From Streptomyces sp. AC555_RSS877 (GTDB lineage Bacteria; Actinomycetota; Actinomycetes; Streptomycetales; Streptomycetaceae), in NCBI RefSeq assembly GCF_019049245.1, contig NZ_JAGMUK010000228.1, positions 1 through 64,000 on the forward strand: a stretch of DNA of 64,000 nucleotides, given 5' to 3'. Position numbers and translations under genes: made by a program. The notes under the pieces were generated by a model. The model saw only the letters and a list, made by a program, of their open reading frames with translations. It had not been told where the DNA came from and searched no databases. Below, piece after piece: positions 50,876-59,753 of the stretch (position 1 is the stretch's first letter; each line of letters starts with the position of its first letter).

Positions 50876-51291
50876 GGCCGCTCCGGGATCCACTGCGGGA
50901 GCCCGGTCGTCCCGTCGTACGCGAAGCTCACCCTGGCGCCGATCCGGATGCCGTGCGGATCAACGGAGTCGAGAGGGGCGCCGGGCTCCCTGACCAGGTT
51001 GCCGACGAGCCGTATGTGCGGCGCGTCGGCGAGCTCGACGAGGACGACGTTGTACGGCGCCAGCGCCGCGTAGTCCGGCAGGAGCGGCGGATGCGGAACG
51101 ACGTACGACCAGACGCGCCCCTGTCCGGACATCGCCCGCCATCCGCTCGCGAAGGACCGGCAGTGCGGACAGCACGGGCGGGGCGGGAAGCGGAGCTCTC
51201 CGCAGTCGGCGCAGGCCTGGACGCGGAGCTCGCCCTGGGCGGCGTACCGCCAGAACGGGGCGCCGTCGGGGTCGGTGACGGGGGTCAGCAC
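50872..51291 (-). CDS. OB-fold/zinc-ribbon DUF35 protein
   Basis: A 139-residue protein with a four-Cys zinc ribbon (CADCGELRFPPRPCCPHC) and an OB fold (GQGRVWSYVVPHPPLLPDYA). It starts at GTG 51291, four bases after the thiolase stop, and overlaps the hydratase start. The adjacency makes it the obvious partner of the SCP2-type thiolase encoded just upstream. Confidence 0.86.
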   Translation of the reverse strand: MLTPVTDPDGAPFWRYAAQGELRVQACADCGELRFPPRPCCPHCRSFASGWRAMSGQGRVWSYVVPHPPLLPDYAALAPYNVVLVELADAPHIRLVGNLVREPGAPLDSVDPHGIRIGARVSFAYDGTTGLPQWIPERP

Positions 51292-51294
51292 GGG

Positions 51295-52452
51295 TCAGCT
51301 CCTCAGCAGCAGGGCGGAGGTGGGGACACCCTCGCCCGCGGTGACGAGGCAGGTGGCGGCGGCCGGGACCTGTGCCGTACTGGTTCCCCGGAGCTGCTTC
51401 ACGCCTTCGTTGATCAGGTTGAAGCCATGGACGTACGCCTCGCTGAGCCCGCCGCCCCCGGTGTTCAGGGGCAGCCGCCCGCCGATCTCCAGGGCGCCCC
51501 CCTCCGTGAAGGCGCCGCCCTCGCCGCGGTCGCAGAAGCCGTAGCCCTCCAGGGAGAGGGGGACCAGGGGCGTGAACGCGTCGTAGATCTGGGCGACGTC
51601 GACGTCCTGGGGCGTGAAGTCGGCGTGTTTCCACAGGTGCCGGGCGGCGGTCCAGGCGGGGCCGGTGAGGGGGTCGTCGTTCCAGTAGTTGACCATGCCG
51701 TGGTGCTGGGCCGGGAGCCCCTGGGCGGCGGCGTGGACGTAGACGGGTCTGCGCCGGCAGTCCCGGGCCCGCTCCCTGCTGACGATCACACAGGCCAGCG
51801 CCCCGTCGGTCTCCAGGCAGTTGTCGAAGAGGCAGAGGGGCTCGCTGATCCAGCGGGAGGTCATGTACATCTCCCGGGTGAGGGGGCGGTCGTACATGAT
51901 CGCGGCGGGGTTCTGGTTCGCGCGGTTGCGGCAGGCCAGGGCGACGTTGAACAGGTGGTCGCGGGTGGCGCCGTATGCGTGCAGGTAGCGGCGGGCGAGC
52001 ATGGCTATCTCGTCCACGGGGCGCAGGAGACCGAAGGGCCGCGTCCACTGGGCGGGGGTGGGGAGCTGGACGGTGGTGTTCTTCCAGGGCCGGGGCCCGG
52101 ACCCCCGCTTGCGTGACCTCCAGGCGACGCCGACGGTGGCCTGTCCCGTGGCGACGGCGGCGGCGAGATGGGCGACGGTGGCACAGGAGCCGCCGCCGCC
52201 GAACCCGATCCTGCTGAAGAAGGTGAGGTCGCCGAAACCGACGGCCTTCGCGAGCTCGACCTCGTCGGTCTCCTCCATCGTGTACGAGGCGAGGGCGTCG
52301 ACCTCGCCGGGCGCGATCCCGGCGTCGTCGAGAGCGGCGAGAACGGCACGGCAGGCGAGGGTCTTCTCGTCCTCGGGGAGGTGCTTGGCGAAGGGGGTCT
52401 CACCGATGCCGACGATGGCGGTGGCGTCCTTGATTCCTGCTGCTCCGGCCAT
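51295..52452 (-). CDS. SCP2-type thiolase/lipid-transfer protein (Ltp3/Ltp4-like)
   Basis: A 385-residue thiolase-superfamily protein with GIGETPFAKHLPEDEKTLAC near the start, QIYDAFTPLVPLSLEGYGFC and RGEGGAFTEGGALEIGGR in the second half, and NTGGGGLSEAYVHGFNLI near the end. Here a Cys is present near the expected nucleophile position (GFGGGGSCATVAHL), unlike the paralogue at 42294, so it may be a thiolase rather than an aldolase. RBS GGAGG precedes ATG 52452, and operator 52486 lies upstream. Shares a divergent control region with the FadD3-like ligase. Confidence 0.83.
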   Translation of the reverse strand: MAGAAGIKDATAIVGIGETPFAKHLPEDEKTLACRAVLAALDDAGIAPGEVDALASYTMEETDEVELAKAVGFGDLTFFSRIGFGGGGSCATVAHLAAAVATGQATVGVAWRSRKRGSGPRPWKNTTVQLPTPAQWTRPFGLLRPVDEIAMLARRYLHAYGATRDHLFNVALACRNRANQNPAAIMYDRPLTREMYMTSRWISEPLCLFDNCLETDGALACVIVSRERARDCRRRPVYVHAAAQGLPAQHHGMVNYWNDDPLTGPAWTAARHLWKHADFTPQDVDVAQIYDAFTPLVPLSLEGYGFCDRGEGGAFTEGGALEIGGRLPLNTGGGGLSEAYVHGFNLINEGVKQLRGTSTAQVPAAATCLVTAGEGVPTSALLLRS

Positions 52453-52485
52453 GCTGGGCGTTACCTCCGCACGCTCGCTGGGCGG

Positions 52486-52500
52486 CTGACAGACCGTCAG
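52486..52500. promoter_or_regulatory. CTGACG-type operator 10
   Basis: CTGACAGACCGTCAG, 11 of 12 matches, is on the thiolase side of the divergent region. Confidence 0.75.
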
Positions 52501-52512
52501 ACTACAGCTAAT

Positions 52513-52527
52513 CTGACGGGTAGTCAG
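52513..52527. promoter_or_regulatory. CTGACG-type operator 11
   Basis: CTGACGGGTAGTCAG, 11 of 12 matches, lies 22 bp before the GTG of the FadD3-like ligase. Its centre is 27 bp from operator 10. Confidence 0.75.
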
Positions 52528-52549
52528 CTAGTGGGACTGGAGGCCTCTC

Positions 52550-54160
52550 GTGCGCGGTGACTTGGAGTGGGGCAGCATTCCGGGACTGGTCAGGTGGGCG
52601 GCCGAGCGGTACCCGGACGTCGAGGCGGTGGTGGACGGCCGTACCCGCATCTCCTACGGCGAGCTGGGCGCCCGCGTGGACCGCGCGGCGGCCGCCTGCA
52701 TCGCGAACGGCGTCGCGGCCGGCGACCGGGTCGGGATCTGGGCCCCGAACACCCTCGACTGGATCGTCTCCGCCCTGGGCGCGGTCTCGGCGGGCGCGGT
52801 ACTGGTGCCGTTGAACACCCGCTTCAAGGGGACGGAAGCGGCGGGCGTACTGCGGCGCAGCGGCGCCCGGCTGCTGTTCGTGACGGGGACGTTCCTCGGG
52901 ACGTCGTACGTGGCGTCACTGCGGAGGGCGGCGGAGCGGGGGGCGGGTGACGGAGTGCTGCCGGGGCTGCCGGCACTGGAGCAGGTGGTCGTCCTGTCCG
53001 ACGACGCCCCCGCCGACTTCCGCACCTGGAAGGACTTCCTGGCGAGCGGCGACGCGGTGGCGCAGGCGGAGGTCCGGGCCCGGGCCTTGGCGGTCCCCGG
53101 CTCGGCGCCCTCGGACATCATCTACACCTCCGGTACGACCGGCCGCCCCAAGGGCGCGGTGATCACCCACGCGCAGACCCTGCGGGCCTACGAGGTGTGG
53201 AGCGACCTGGCAGGACTGCGGCAGGGCGACCGCTACCTGATCGTCAACCCGTTCTTCCACACCTTCGGCTACAAAGCGGGCGTGATCGCCTGCCTGATGC
53301 GGGGCGCGACGATGATCCCCCAGCCGGTCTTCGGCGTCGACACCGTGCTGGCCAACATCGCGGCGGAACGGGTGTCGGTCCTGCCCGGCCCGCCGACCCT
53401 GCACCAGTCGTTGCTGGACCACCCGGCCAGGGACGCCCACGACCTCTCCGCCCTGCGCCTGGTGGTGACGGGCGCGGCGGTGGTGCCGCTCCGCCTGGTC
53501 GAGCGGTTGCGGGGCGAACTGGGCGTCGGGACGGTCCTCACGGCGTACGGCCTCTCCGAGGCGAGCGGCATCGTCACGATGTGCCGCCGCGGCGACGACC
53601 CGGCGGTCATCGCGTCGACGTCGGGCCGGGCGATACCGGGGGTGGAGGTGCGGGTGGTGGACGCCGGGGGACGGACGGCGGGGCCCGGTGTCCCCGGCGA
53701 GGTCATGGTCCGCGGCTTCGCCGTCATGCGCGGCTACTACGACGACGGGGCCGAGGCCGAGGGTGCGACGGCCGAGGTGCTGGGGGCCGACGGCTGGCTG
53801 CGCACCGGAGACGTGGGCGTGCTGGACGAGGCGGGCAACCTGCGCATCACCGACCGCCTGAAGGACATGTTCATCGTCGGCGGCTTCAACGCCTACCCGG
53901 CGGAGATCGAGCAACTGCTGGGCCTGCACCCGGGCGTGGCCGACGTGGCGGTGATCGGCGTACCGGATCCCCGGCTGGGGGAGGTCGGCAAGGCGTACGT
54001 CGTCCGGCGGCCGGGGGCCGTGCTGACGGGGGACGACCTGATCGCCTGGGCGCGACGCGAGATGGCGAACTACAAGGTCCCGAGGACGGTGGAGTTCCTT
54101 CGGGAGCTGCCGCGGAACGCCGGCGGGAAGGTGGTCAAGGGGGAGTTGCGGGGCCGTTGA
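52550..54160 (+). CDS. fadD3: FadD3-like acyl-CoA ligase (AMP-forming)
   Basis: A 536-residue adenylate-forming ligase. The A3 loop is YTSGTTGRPKGAV, VNPFFHTFGYKAGVIACLMR is close to FadD3 of actinobacterial steroid catabolism, then YGLSEASGIVTMC and GWLRTGDVGVL, IVGGFNAYPAEIE, and the C-terminal Lys in NAGGKVVKGELRGR. FadD3 activates the indanedione propionate left from steroid rings; a related bicyclic acid is plausible here. The symbol is tentative. GGAGG precedes GTG 52550. The TGA stop lies in the right end of TnpB element 2. Confidence 0.83.
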   Translation: MRGDLEWGSIPGLVRWAAERYPDVEAVVDGRTRISYGELGARVDRAAAACIANGVAAGDRVGIWAPNTLDWIVSALGAVSAGAVLVPLNTRFKGTEAAGVLRRSGARLLFVTGTFLGTSYVASLRRAAERGAGDGVLPGLPALEQVVVLSDDAPADFRTWKDFLASGDAVAQAEVRARALAVPGSAPSDIIYTSGTTGRPKGAVITHAQTLRAYEVWSDLAGLRQGDRYLIVNPFFHTFGYKAGVIACLMRGATMIPQPVFGVDTVLANIAAERVSVLPGPPTLHQSLLDHPARDAHDLSALRLVVTGAAVVPLRLVERLRGELGVGTVLTAYGLSEASGIVTMCRRGDDPAVIASTSGRAIPGVEVRVVDAGGRTAGPGVPGEVMVRGFAVMRGYYDDGAEAEGATAEVLGADGWLRTGDVGVLDEAGNLRITDRLKDMFIVGGFNAYPAEIEQLLGLHPGVADVAVIGVPDPRLGEVGKAYVVRRPGAVLTGDDLIAWARREMANYKVPRTVEFLRELPRNAGGKVVKGELRGR

Positions 54161-54310
54161 CTTGCTCCTCGGGCTGAAGCCCGAGGATTCTGGCCTTCTC
54201 GTCCGTTGCTGTGCCGCTACGCGGTACGGGGTTCGGACGGGATTCCATGGCTTCCTGCTTCGTCGCGCTGTGCCGGGACGAGTCCTGGTCTGACCTGCGC
54301 TCCACAGGCT
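54157..54310 (-). ncRNA. predicted omega/reRNA of TnpB copy 2
   Basis: By family precedent the RNA spans the 3' end of tnpB and the right-end hairpin, with the guide read from host DNA past TCAA; here the guide would start CGGCCCCGCAACTCCCCC, inside the end of the ligase gene. The 5' limit is a guess. Confidence 0.35.
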
Positions 54311-55440
54311 GTCACCGCCAGTCCGGCGGCCGTTTTCACGTTCTTCGCGGCATTGTGGTCCCGGTCGTGCACCGCACCGCAGGCGGCGCAGGTCCATTCC
54401 CGGATGTGCAGGGGCTTGGGGCCGTCCTTGGCCCCACACGCCGAACACACCTGACTGGTCGGCTCGAACCGGCCGATCTTCACCAAGGTGCGCCCGTACC
54501 GGACCGCTTTGTACTCCAGCATGTGCACGAATTGCGCCCAGCCCGCGTCATGCACACTCTTCGCCAGCCTGGTGCGCGCCAGTCCCTTGACCGCCAGGTC
54601 CTCCACACCGATCGCTTGGTTGTCGCGGATCAGCCGAGTGGAGAGCTGGTGGTGGAACTCCCGGCGCGCGTCGGCCACCTTCGCGTGGGCGCGGGCGGCC
54701 TTCAGGCGTGCCTTCTCCCGGTTCCTGGATCCCTTCTGCTTGCGGGACAGCTCCCGCTGGGCCTTCTTCAGCCTCTTCTCCGCCCGGCGCAGGAAGCGCG
54801 GGGAGTCGATCACGCGGCCATCGGAGAGGACGGCGAAGTGGGTCAGGCCCAGGTCGATACCGACCCTCTGGTCGGTGCCGGGCATCCGGGCGGCGTCAGC
54901 GGCCGGGTCGGTGTCGATGACGAATGAGGCGAAGTACCGTCCCGCCGCGTCCTTGACCACGGTGACCGAGGAGGGCTGTGCGGGCAGGGTGCGGGACCAC
55001 TTCACCTGCACCGCGCCGATCTTCGGGAGGTTCAGCCTCCCGGAACCGGTGATCGACCAGCGGGCATTGGGGGTGAAGCGGATCGACTGACGGCTGTCCT
55101 TGCGGGACTTGAAGCGGGGCGCACCGCTCTTCGCGCCCCTGCGCTCGCCCCTGAGGGAGGCGAAGAAGTTCTTGTAGGCGGTCTCCGCATCGCGCAGGGA
55201 CTGCTGGAGGACGACCGCGGAGACCTCGCCCAGCCAGGACCGCTCGGGTGTCTGCCTGGCCTGGGTGATCAGCTGCTTCGACAAGTGCCCGGCGGTGGGG
55301 AAGGCCAGCCCAGCCGTGCGGGCGTCCTCGCGGGCGCGCACGGCATCGTTGTACACGACGCGGGCGCACCCGAACGCCCTGGCCAGCGCGAGGCGTTGGG
55401 CGGTGTCCGGGTACAGCCTGAAGGCGTACCGAAGCTGCAT
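54217..55440 (-). CDS. tnpB: TnpB RNA-guided nuclease (IS605 OrfB family)
   Basis: A 407-residue TnpB, only moderately similar to the first copy. RuvC acids lie in GIDLGLTHFAV, GVEDLAVKGL and HDRDHNAAKN; the zinc finger is CSACG then CAACG. The start is ATG 55440 (MQLRYAFRLYPD); the long upstream frame to 55650 is not conserved. The frame is intact and probably encodes active nuclease. The gene runs opposite to the ligase it abuts. Confidence 0.9.
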   Translation of the reverse strand: MQLRYAFRLYPDTAQRLALARAFGCARVVYNDAVRAREDARTAGLAFPTAGHLSKQLITQARQTPERSWLGEVSAVVLQQSLRDAETAYKNFFASLRGERRGAKSGAPRFKSRKDSRQSIRFTPNARWSITGSGRLNLPKIGAVQVKWSRTLPAQPSSVTVVKDAAGRYFASFVIDTDPAADAARMPGTDQRVGIDLGLTHFAVLSDGRVIDSPRFLRRAEKRLKKAQRELSRKQKGSRNREKARLKAARAHAKVADARREFHHQLSTRLIRDNQAIGVEDLAVKGLARTRLAKSVHDAGWAQFVHMLEYKAVRYGRTLVKIGRFEPTSQVCSACGAKDGPKPLHIREWTCAACGAVHDRDHNAAKNVKTAAGLAVTACGAQVRPGLVPAQRDEAGSHGIPSEPRTA

Positions 55441-55690
55441 GCGGTGATCGTACGAACGAGCGCCACCCGCCACCAGGGGGAACGTATGAACGGTCGGTAC
55501 TCCCTTGAACCGGGAGGAGCGGAACGGTCCGAACGAGGGAGGCGTTGCCCGGCATCGCCGGATCGGGCCCCTGACGCTCCGCGTCGGCCGTGATGACGCC
55601 TGCGCTCTCCTGCTCCGCAGGACAGCATCCGTGACGCTCCGCGTCACCATGACAGATTCGCTTCACCACCGGCCTGAAGGCCGATGCACT

Positions 55691-55826
55691 GCGAATGAAT
55701 CCCGGTAGCGGACGGAGGGGGCCGGCGCGGTCACGGAACGTCCTGAGGCGGATGCCGGACACGCCTCGACCGCGGCGGCTTCCCCTCCGCGCCGCCGCGG
55801 TCGATCCCCCGTCCGGAAAGGCCTGG
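55691..55826. other. short gap between TnpB element and repeat-protein gene
   Basis: GC-rich, no gene visible; GGCGGCTTCCCCTCCGCGCC-type runs may form a terminator for the small minus-strand gene that ends at 55827, but I could not define a clean stem. Confidence 0.3.
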
Positions 55827-56027
55827 TCAGGCCGGCTCGTCCGTGGCGTGCACGTTGTCCGTCGACGCCTCGCCCGTGTCCTCGTCGGTCACCTTGAGCG
55901 GCTTGGTGGTGGCGTGCACGTTCTTGGTCGTGATGGGCTCGCTGGTGGCGTGGACGTTGTCCGTCGTGGCGTCACCGGTCGGCTCGCCCGTGGCGTGGAC
56001 GTTGTCGGTGCTGTTCTCGTCGCTCAT
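55827..56027 (-). CDS. small acidic repeat protein with four DNVHAT/NVHAT motifs
   Basis: A 66-residue hydrophilic protein built of four repeats: TDNVHATGEP, TDNVHATSEP, TKNVHATTKP and TDNVHATDEP, separated by 7-13 acidic or Thr-rich residues. It has no Cys, no hydrophobic core and no signal peptide. Short Streptomyces proteins with DNHAT repeats exist and carry the uninformative database name sigma-like protein; their function is not known to me. It lies 217 bp downstream of the SARP gene on the same strand, which suggests joint control. Confidence 0.75.
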   Translation of the reverse strand: MSDENSTDNVHATGEPTGDATTDNVHATSEPITTKNVHATTKPLKVTDEDTGEASTDNVHATDEPA

Positions 56028-56244
56028 GTCGCTGACTCCCCTGTGTTGTGCGATGGACTGAGAGATCCGCCCGGCAACTCCCCCGAGGGCTGTCGGGCGG
56101 ATCTGCTGGGCCGGTTCACCCTAAGAGGTCCGGCCGCTCGTCGCTCCGCCTGCCCCCCGACGCGACGGCTCGACACGGTTGAGAGTGCCGGGCGGCGATA
56201 AACGAATGATGAACGCGGAACGCCGGGCGGCCGGGGACGCCGCC

Positions 56245-59200
56245 TCAGACCACCGGTGCCGGCTTCAGCAGGCTCCTGACCTCGGCCGCTTCCGGAGATC
56301 CCAACACGTCGAAGATCTCCAGGGCTTCCCGCCAGCACACCTGGGCCCGGTCGCGCTGACCGATCCCGTCGAGCGCCTGCCCCAGCACCGTGAGGACGTT
56401 TCCGCGTCGCCACTCGCCGCCGATGCCGCGCAGCAGGGTCAGGGCCGTCTCGGCGTTCACCGCGGCCTTGGCCGGGCGACGTGCCGCGAGGTCGAGTTCG
56501 GCGAGGCGGAACAGGGTCATGCCCTCCCACAGGCGTTGGCGGCTGTCCCGGAACACCTGGAGGGCCTGGTGCAGGCACTCGGTCGCCTCGGACAGCCTCC
56601 CGCTCTGGGTGAGGGCGAGACCCAGCGCGTACCGGCCGTTGGCTCCCCGCAGGGCGTGCCCCATGTCGTCGTACATCGCCGCGCCCCGCTGGGCCATCGC
56701 CACCGCGGTGTCCGTCCGGCCGGTGGCCAGATGGATGCGGGACAGGTTGCACAGGGCGCTGGCCTCACCGGGCCGGTCGCCGAGGGCCCGGAAACTGTCG
56801 ATGGCGCGGGTGAAGTGCTCCTCGCCCTCCTGGTGCCGGTTCTGGTACAGCGCGACCACCCCGCTGATGTTGGACGACCAGCAGCCCGTGAGCGGGTCGT
56901 CGGCCTCCCGGGCCAGCTTCGTGGCTCGCTCGGCTTCCCGGACGGCCACGTCGAACCTGCTGCCGGAGATGTGGTGGACGAAGGCCAGCATCGTCAGCGC
57001 CCGTGCCTCCGTGCGGGAGTCCCCGGCTTCCTGCGCCGCGTCCCGCAGGAGTCCGGCGACGGCCTCGTACTCCTTGGAGTTGGCACCCGACTCGGCCAGG
57101 TCGACCGCCGCCCAGAGGATGTCGACGGCGCGCCGCAGCGTCGCGGGCCGGGCGGACTGGCGTACGCACGCGAGCAGGGAAACCGCCTCGGCGTACAGCC
57201 AGTCCTGCGCCGCGTGACGGTCGGAGAAGGCCAGCCCCGGGTACGCGGTGCGCTCCAGGTGGTCCACGAGCCGGTCCTCGGGCCGTTCGATCAGGTAGAC
57301 GCCCGCGACGGTGGCGAGGTAGAAGTCCAGCAGCCGGGACATCGCCGCCTCCCGCTCACTGGGCGGCCACTCGTCCCGCTCCGCGCAGGCACGCGCGTAG
57401 AGCCGCACCAGATCGTGGTACCGGTAGCGGCCGGGGGCCGCCGACTCCAGCAGCGAGGTGTCGACGAGGGACTCCAGCAGGTCCTCGGTCTCCTCCACCG
57501 GCAGGTCCAGCACCGCCGCGGCCGCCGCCAGCGAGAGGTCCGGTCCGTCCGCCAGTCCGAGCAGCCGGAACGCGCGGGCCTGGGCGGGCTCCAGTGCCCC
57601 GTACCCGAGCTCGAAGGTGGCCTTCACCGCGAGGTCGCCGGCCTGGAGCTCGTCCAGGCGACGGCGTTCGTCCGCCAGCTTCGCCGCCAGGACCGAGACC
57701 GTCCACGTGCGGCGGGCCGCCAGGCGGGAGGCGGCGATGCGGATCGCCAGAGGGAGGAACCCGCATGCCGCCACGACGTCCAGGGCGGCCTTCCGCTCCG
57801 AGCGCACGCGTTCCTCGCCGACGATCTTCGTGAAGAGCTGCAGGGCCTCGTCCGGGGACATCACGTCGAGGTCGACGAGGTGGGCCCCCGCCAGGTCCAC
57901 CATCCGGACGCGGGAGGTGACCAGTGCCGCGCAGCCCTCCATGCCGGGGAGCAGCGGGCGTACCTGGGCGGCGTCGCGGGCGTTGTCCAGCAGCACCAGA
58001 ACCCGGCGGCCGTCCAGCATCGAGCGGTACAGCGCCGCCCGTTCCTCCAGGGTGTCGGGGATGGCGGAATCGGCGGTGCCCAGTGCCCGCAGGAACGAGC
58101 CGAGGACCGTCTCCGGCTCCGCCGCCCGCGCGCCGGCGCCCTGCAGGTCCACGTACAACTGGCCGTCGGGGAACGCTCCCCGCGCCTGGTGCGCCACGTG
58201 GACCGCCAGGGTCGTCTTGCCGACGCCGCCGATGCCCGCCACGGCCGACACAGCCATGACCCGGCCCTCCGCCAAGGCCAGCACCTCGCCGAGCTCCGAC
58301 ACGAAGGCGGCGCGGCCCGTGAAGTCGGGGACGGTGGCGGGGAGCTGGGCCGGGCGTACCGGCGCGGCGGCCGGCTCCGCCCTGGGCGCCGACGGTTCCG
58401 CCAGGCCTGGGTCGGCCTGAAGGATCCGCTGTTGCAGCTCCCGCAGTCCCGGGCGCGGGTCCACGCCGAGTTCGTCGGCGAGCAGGCGGCGCGTGTCCGC
58501 GTACACGGCCAGCGCCTCCGCCTGGCGTCCGCTGCGGTACAGCGCCAGCATCAGCAGCTCGCGCAGCCGCTCGCGCAGGGGGTGCGCCGCCGTCAGCGCG
58601 GTCAGCTCCGAGACCGCCTCCGCGTGGCAGCCCTGCTCCAGGTCCATGTCCAGGCGGGACTCCAGCAGTTGGAGCCGCCATTCCTCCAGGCGGACCCGCT
58701 GCGCCTCCGCGTACGGGCCCGGCACGCCGGCCAGCGCCTCGCCGTCCCACAGGGCCAGGGCCCGGCCCAGGACGTCCCGCGCGTGGCACAGGTCTCCGGC
58801 CGAGCGGGCCTTCTCCGCCTCCGCCGCCAGGTCCTGCACGACGGAGAGGTCCAGCGCACCGTCGCCCAGCCCACGGACCGCGTACCCTCCGGACTCGCTC
58901 ACCAGTACGCCGGGGCCCAGCACCTTCCGGAGCCGGGAGGCGTACGTCCGCAGCGCCGCCAGGGCCTGCGAGGGCGGCTCCTCACCCCACAGGGCGTCGA
59001 TCAGTTCGGCGGCGGTGGCCGTGCGGCCCTCGCGGAGCAGCAGGGCGGCCAGGAGGGCGCGTTGCTGGGGAGAGCCGGTGCTCAGTGACTCCTCGCCGCG
59101 CCAGGCACGCACCGGCCCGAGCACAGCGAAGCGCAGTGCTACGGCGGTCTCTTCGGCGGCGGGCCCGCCGGACTCCGCGGTCAAGGCCGCCTCCTGAGAG

Positions 59201-59553
59201 CCACGCCCGACCGATTCCGGTGCCAGAGCCGCCCTTTGTCCCCCGGACGCACCGGATCCCGCTGCCACGGACACCACTTCACCCCCCGGCGCCCCGGCCT
59301 CCGCCCCGGCCCCGGGCGCTCCGGCCCGTACGACTGCGGCCCCGGCCTCGGTCTCCGCCCCGTCGGATCCAGTCGCCACGGCCGACCCACACCCCTCGTC
59401 AGCCCCGGGCTCGCCTGATCCGTGAGTCACGGTCGCCGCCTCGGCCCCCCGCACGCCCGTTCCCGGCACTACCGCCTCCTCCTCGGAGAAGCCGGGACGG
59501 CGCCTCTGCTCCGGTACACGCGGTACCTCCGGCACTCGCGGTACACCGTCCAT
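56245..59553 (-). CDS. AfsR/SARP-family transcriptional regulator with NB-ARC and TPR domains
   Basis: A 1102-residue regulator. Residues 1-~145 are a low-complexity Ala/Gly/Glu extension. An OmpR-type winged helix follows (LRFAVLGPVRAWRGEESLST to ~240), then the bacterial transcriptional activator domain (to ~395), an NB-ARC ATPase with P-loop GIGGVGKTTLAVHVA and LVLLDNARDAAQV (~420-700), and TPR repeats to the end. This is the AfsR layout; such proteins bind direct repeats near promoters and activate secondary-metabolite or development genes. GGGGGA precedes ATG 59553. The long N-terminal extension is unusual. Targets are unknown. Confidence 0.88.
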   Translation of the reverse strand: MDGVPRVPEVPRVPEQRRRPGFSEEEAVVPGTGVRGAEAATVTHGSGEPGADEGCGSAVATGSDGAETEAGAAVVRAGAPGAGAEAGAPGGEVVSVAAGSGASGGQRAALAPESVGRGSQEAALTAESGGPAAEETAVALRFAVLGPVRAWRGEESLSTGSPQQRALLAALLLREGRTATAAELIDALWGEEPPSQALAALRTYASRLRKVLGPGVLVSESGGYAVRGLGDGALDLSVVQDLAAEAEKARSAGDLCHARDVLGRALALWDGEALAGVPGPYAEAQRVRLEEWRLQLLESRLDMDLEQGCHAEAVSELTALTAAHPLRERLRELLMLALYRSGRQAEALAVYADTRRLLADELGVDPRPGLRELQQRILQADPGLAEPSAPRAEPAAAPVRPAQLPATVPDFTGRAAFVSELGEVLALAEGRVMAVSAVAGIGGVGKTTLAVHVAHQARGAFPDGQLYVDLQGAGARAAEPETVLGSFLRALGTADSAIPDTLEERAALYRSMLDGRRVLVLLDNARDAAQVRPLLPGMEGCAALVTSRVRMVDLAGAHLVDLDVMSPDEALQLFTKIVGEERVRSERKAALDVVAACGFLPLAIRIAASRLAARRTWTVSVLAAKLADERRRLDELQAGDLAVKATFELGYGALEPAQARAFRLLGLADGPDLSLAAAAAVLDLPVEETEDLLESLVDTSLLESAAPGRYRYHDLVRLYARACAERDEWPPSEREAAMSRLLDFYLATVAGVYLIERPEDRLVDHLERTAYPGLAFSDRHAAQDWLYAEAVSLLACVRQSARPATLRRAVDILWAAVDLAESGANSKEYEAVAGLLRDAAQEAGDSRTEARALTMLAFVHHISGSRFDVAVREAERATKLAREADDPLTGCWSSNISGVVALYQNRHQEGEEHFTRAIDSFRALGDRPGEASALCNLSRIHLATGRTDTAVAMAQRGAAMYDDMGHALRGANGRYALGLALTQSGRLSEATECLHQALQVFRDSRQRLWEGMTLFRLAELDLAARRPAKAAVNAETALTLLRGIGGEWRRGNVLTVLGQALDGIGQRDRAQVCWREALEIFDVLGSPEAAEVRSLLKPAPVV

Positions 59554-59718
59554 CGCCGTCGTCCCCCTAGATGTCCTGAGCCACCCCGCCAGTTTGCCTT
59601 GTTCATGGCAGATGCGTCAGCTGCGGGGGGCGCGATCACAGGGAGGCGCGCGGGATATCACAAGCCCCTCACGCCCTCTCCCCACCTGCTGGGGAACGCG
59701 CAAGCCCCATCCCGCTAG

Positions 59719-59733
59719 CTGACGGACCGTCAG
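59719..59733. promoter_or_regulatory. CTGACG-type operator 12 (perfect)
   Basis: CTGACGGACCGTCAG matches all 12 fixed bases. TACCGT follows at 59742-59747, six bases before the amidohydrolase ATG, suggesting a leaderless mRNA with the operator just upstream of the -10 box. Confidence 0.8.
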
Positions 59734-59753
59734 ATCGGCGCTACCGTGCCCCC

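Larger units (their letters stand above)
54157..55690 (-). mobile_element. IS200/IS605-group element, TnpB-only, copy 2
   Basis: Read on the minus strand, the left end has the hairpin CGGCCTTCAGGCCG (55670-55683) and the right end CCTCGGGCTTCAGCCCGAGG (54167-54186), ending in TCAA (54160-54157). No TnpA is encoded. The TCAA end overlaps the ligase stop codon on the other strand. The left boundary is approximate. The region 55441-55690 also carries the inverted repeat GTGACGCTCCGCGTCAC (55631-55647). Confidence 0.72.

Noticed and set aside
55827..56027. Classical RiPP cluster
   Set aside because: Repeats are suggestive, but no leader/core boundary, Cys/Ser-rich core, modification enzyme or exporter is adjacent.
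56179..59088. 969-codon plus-strand frame
   Set aside because: Antisense shadow of the SARP gene, whose winged helix, P-loop and TPR motifs are clear on the minus strand.
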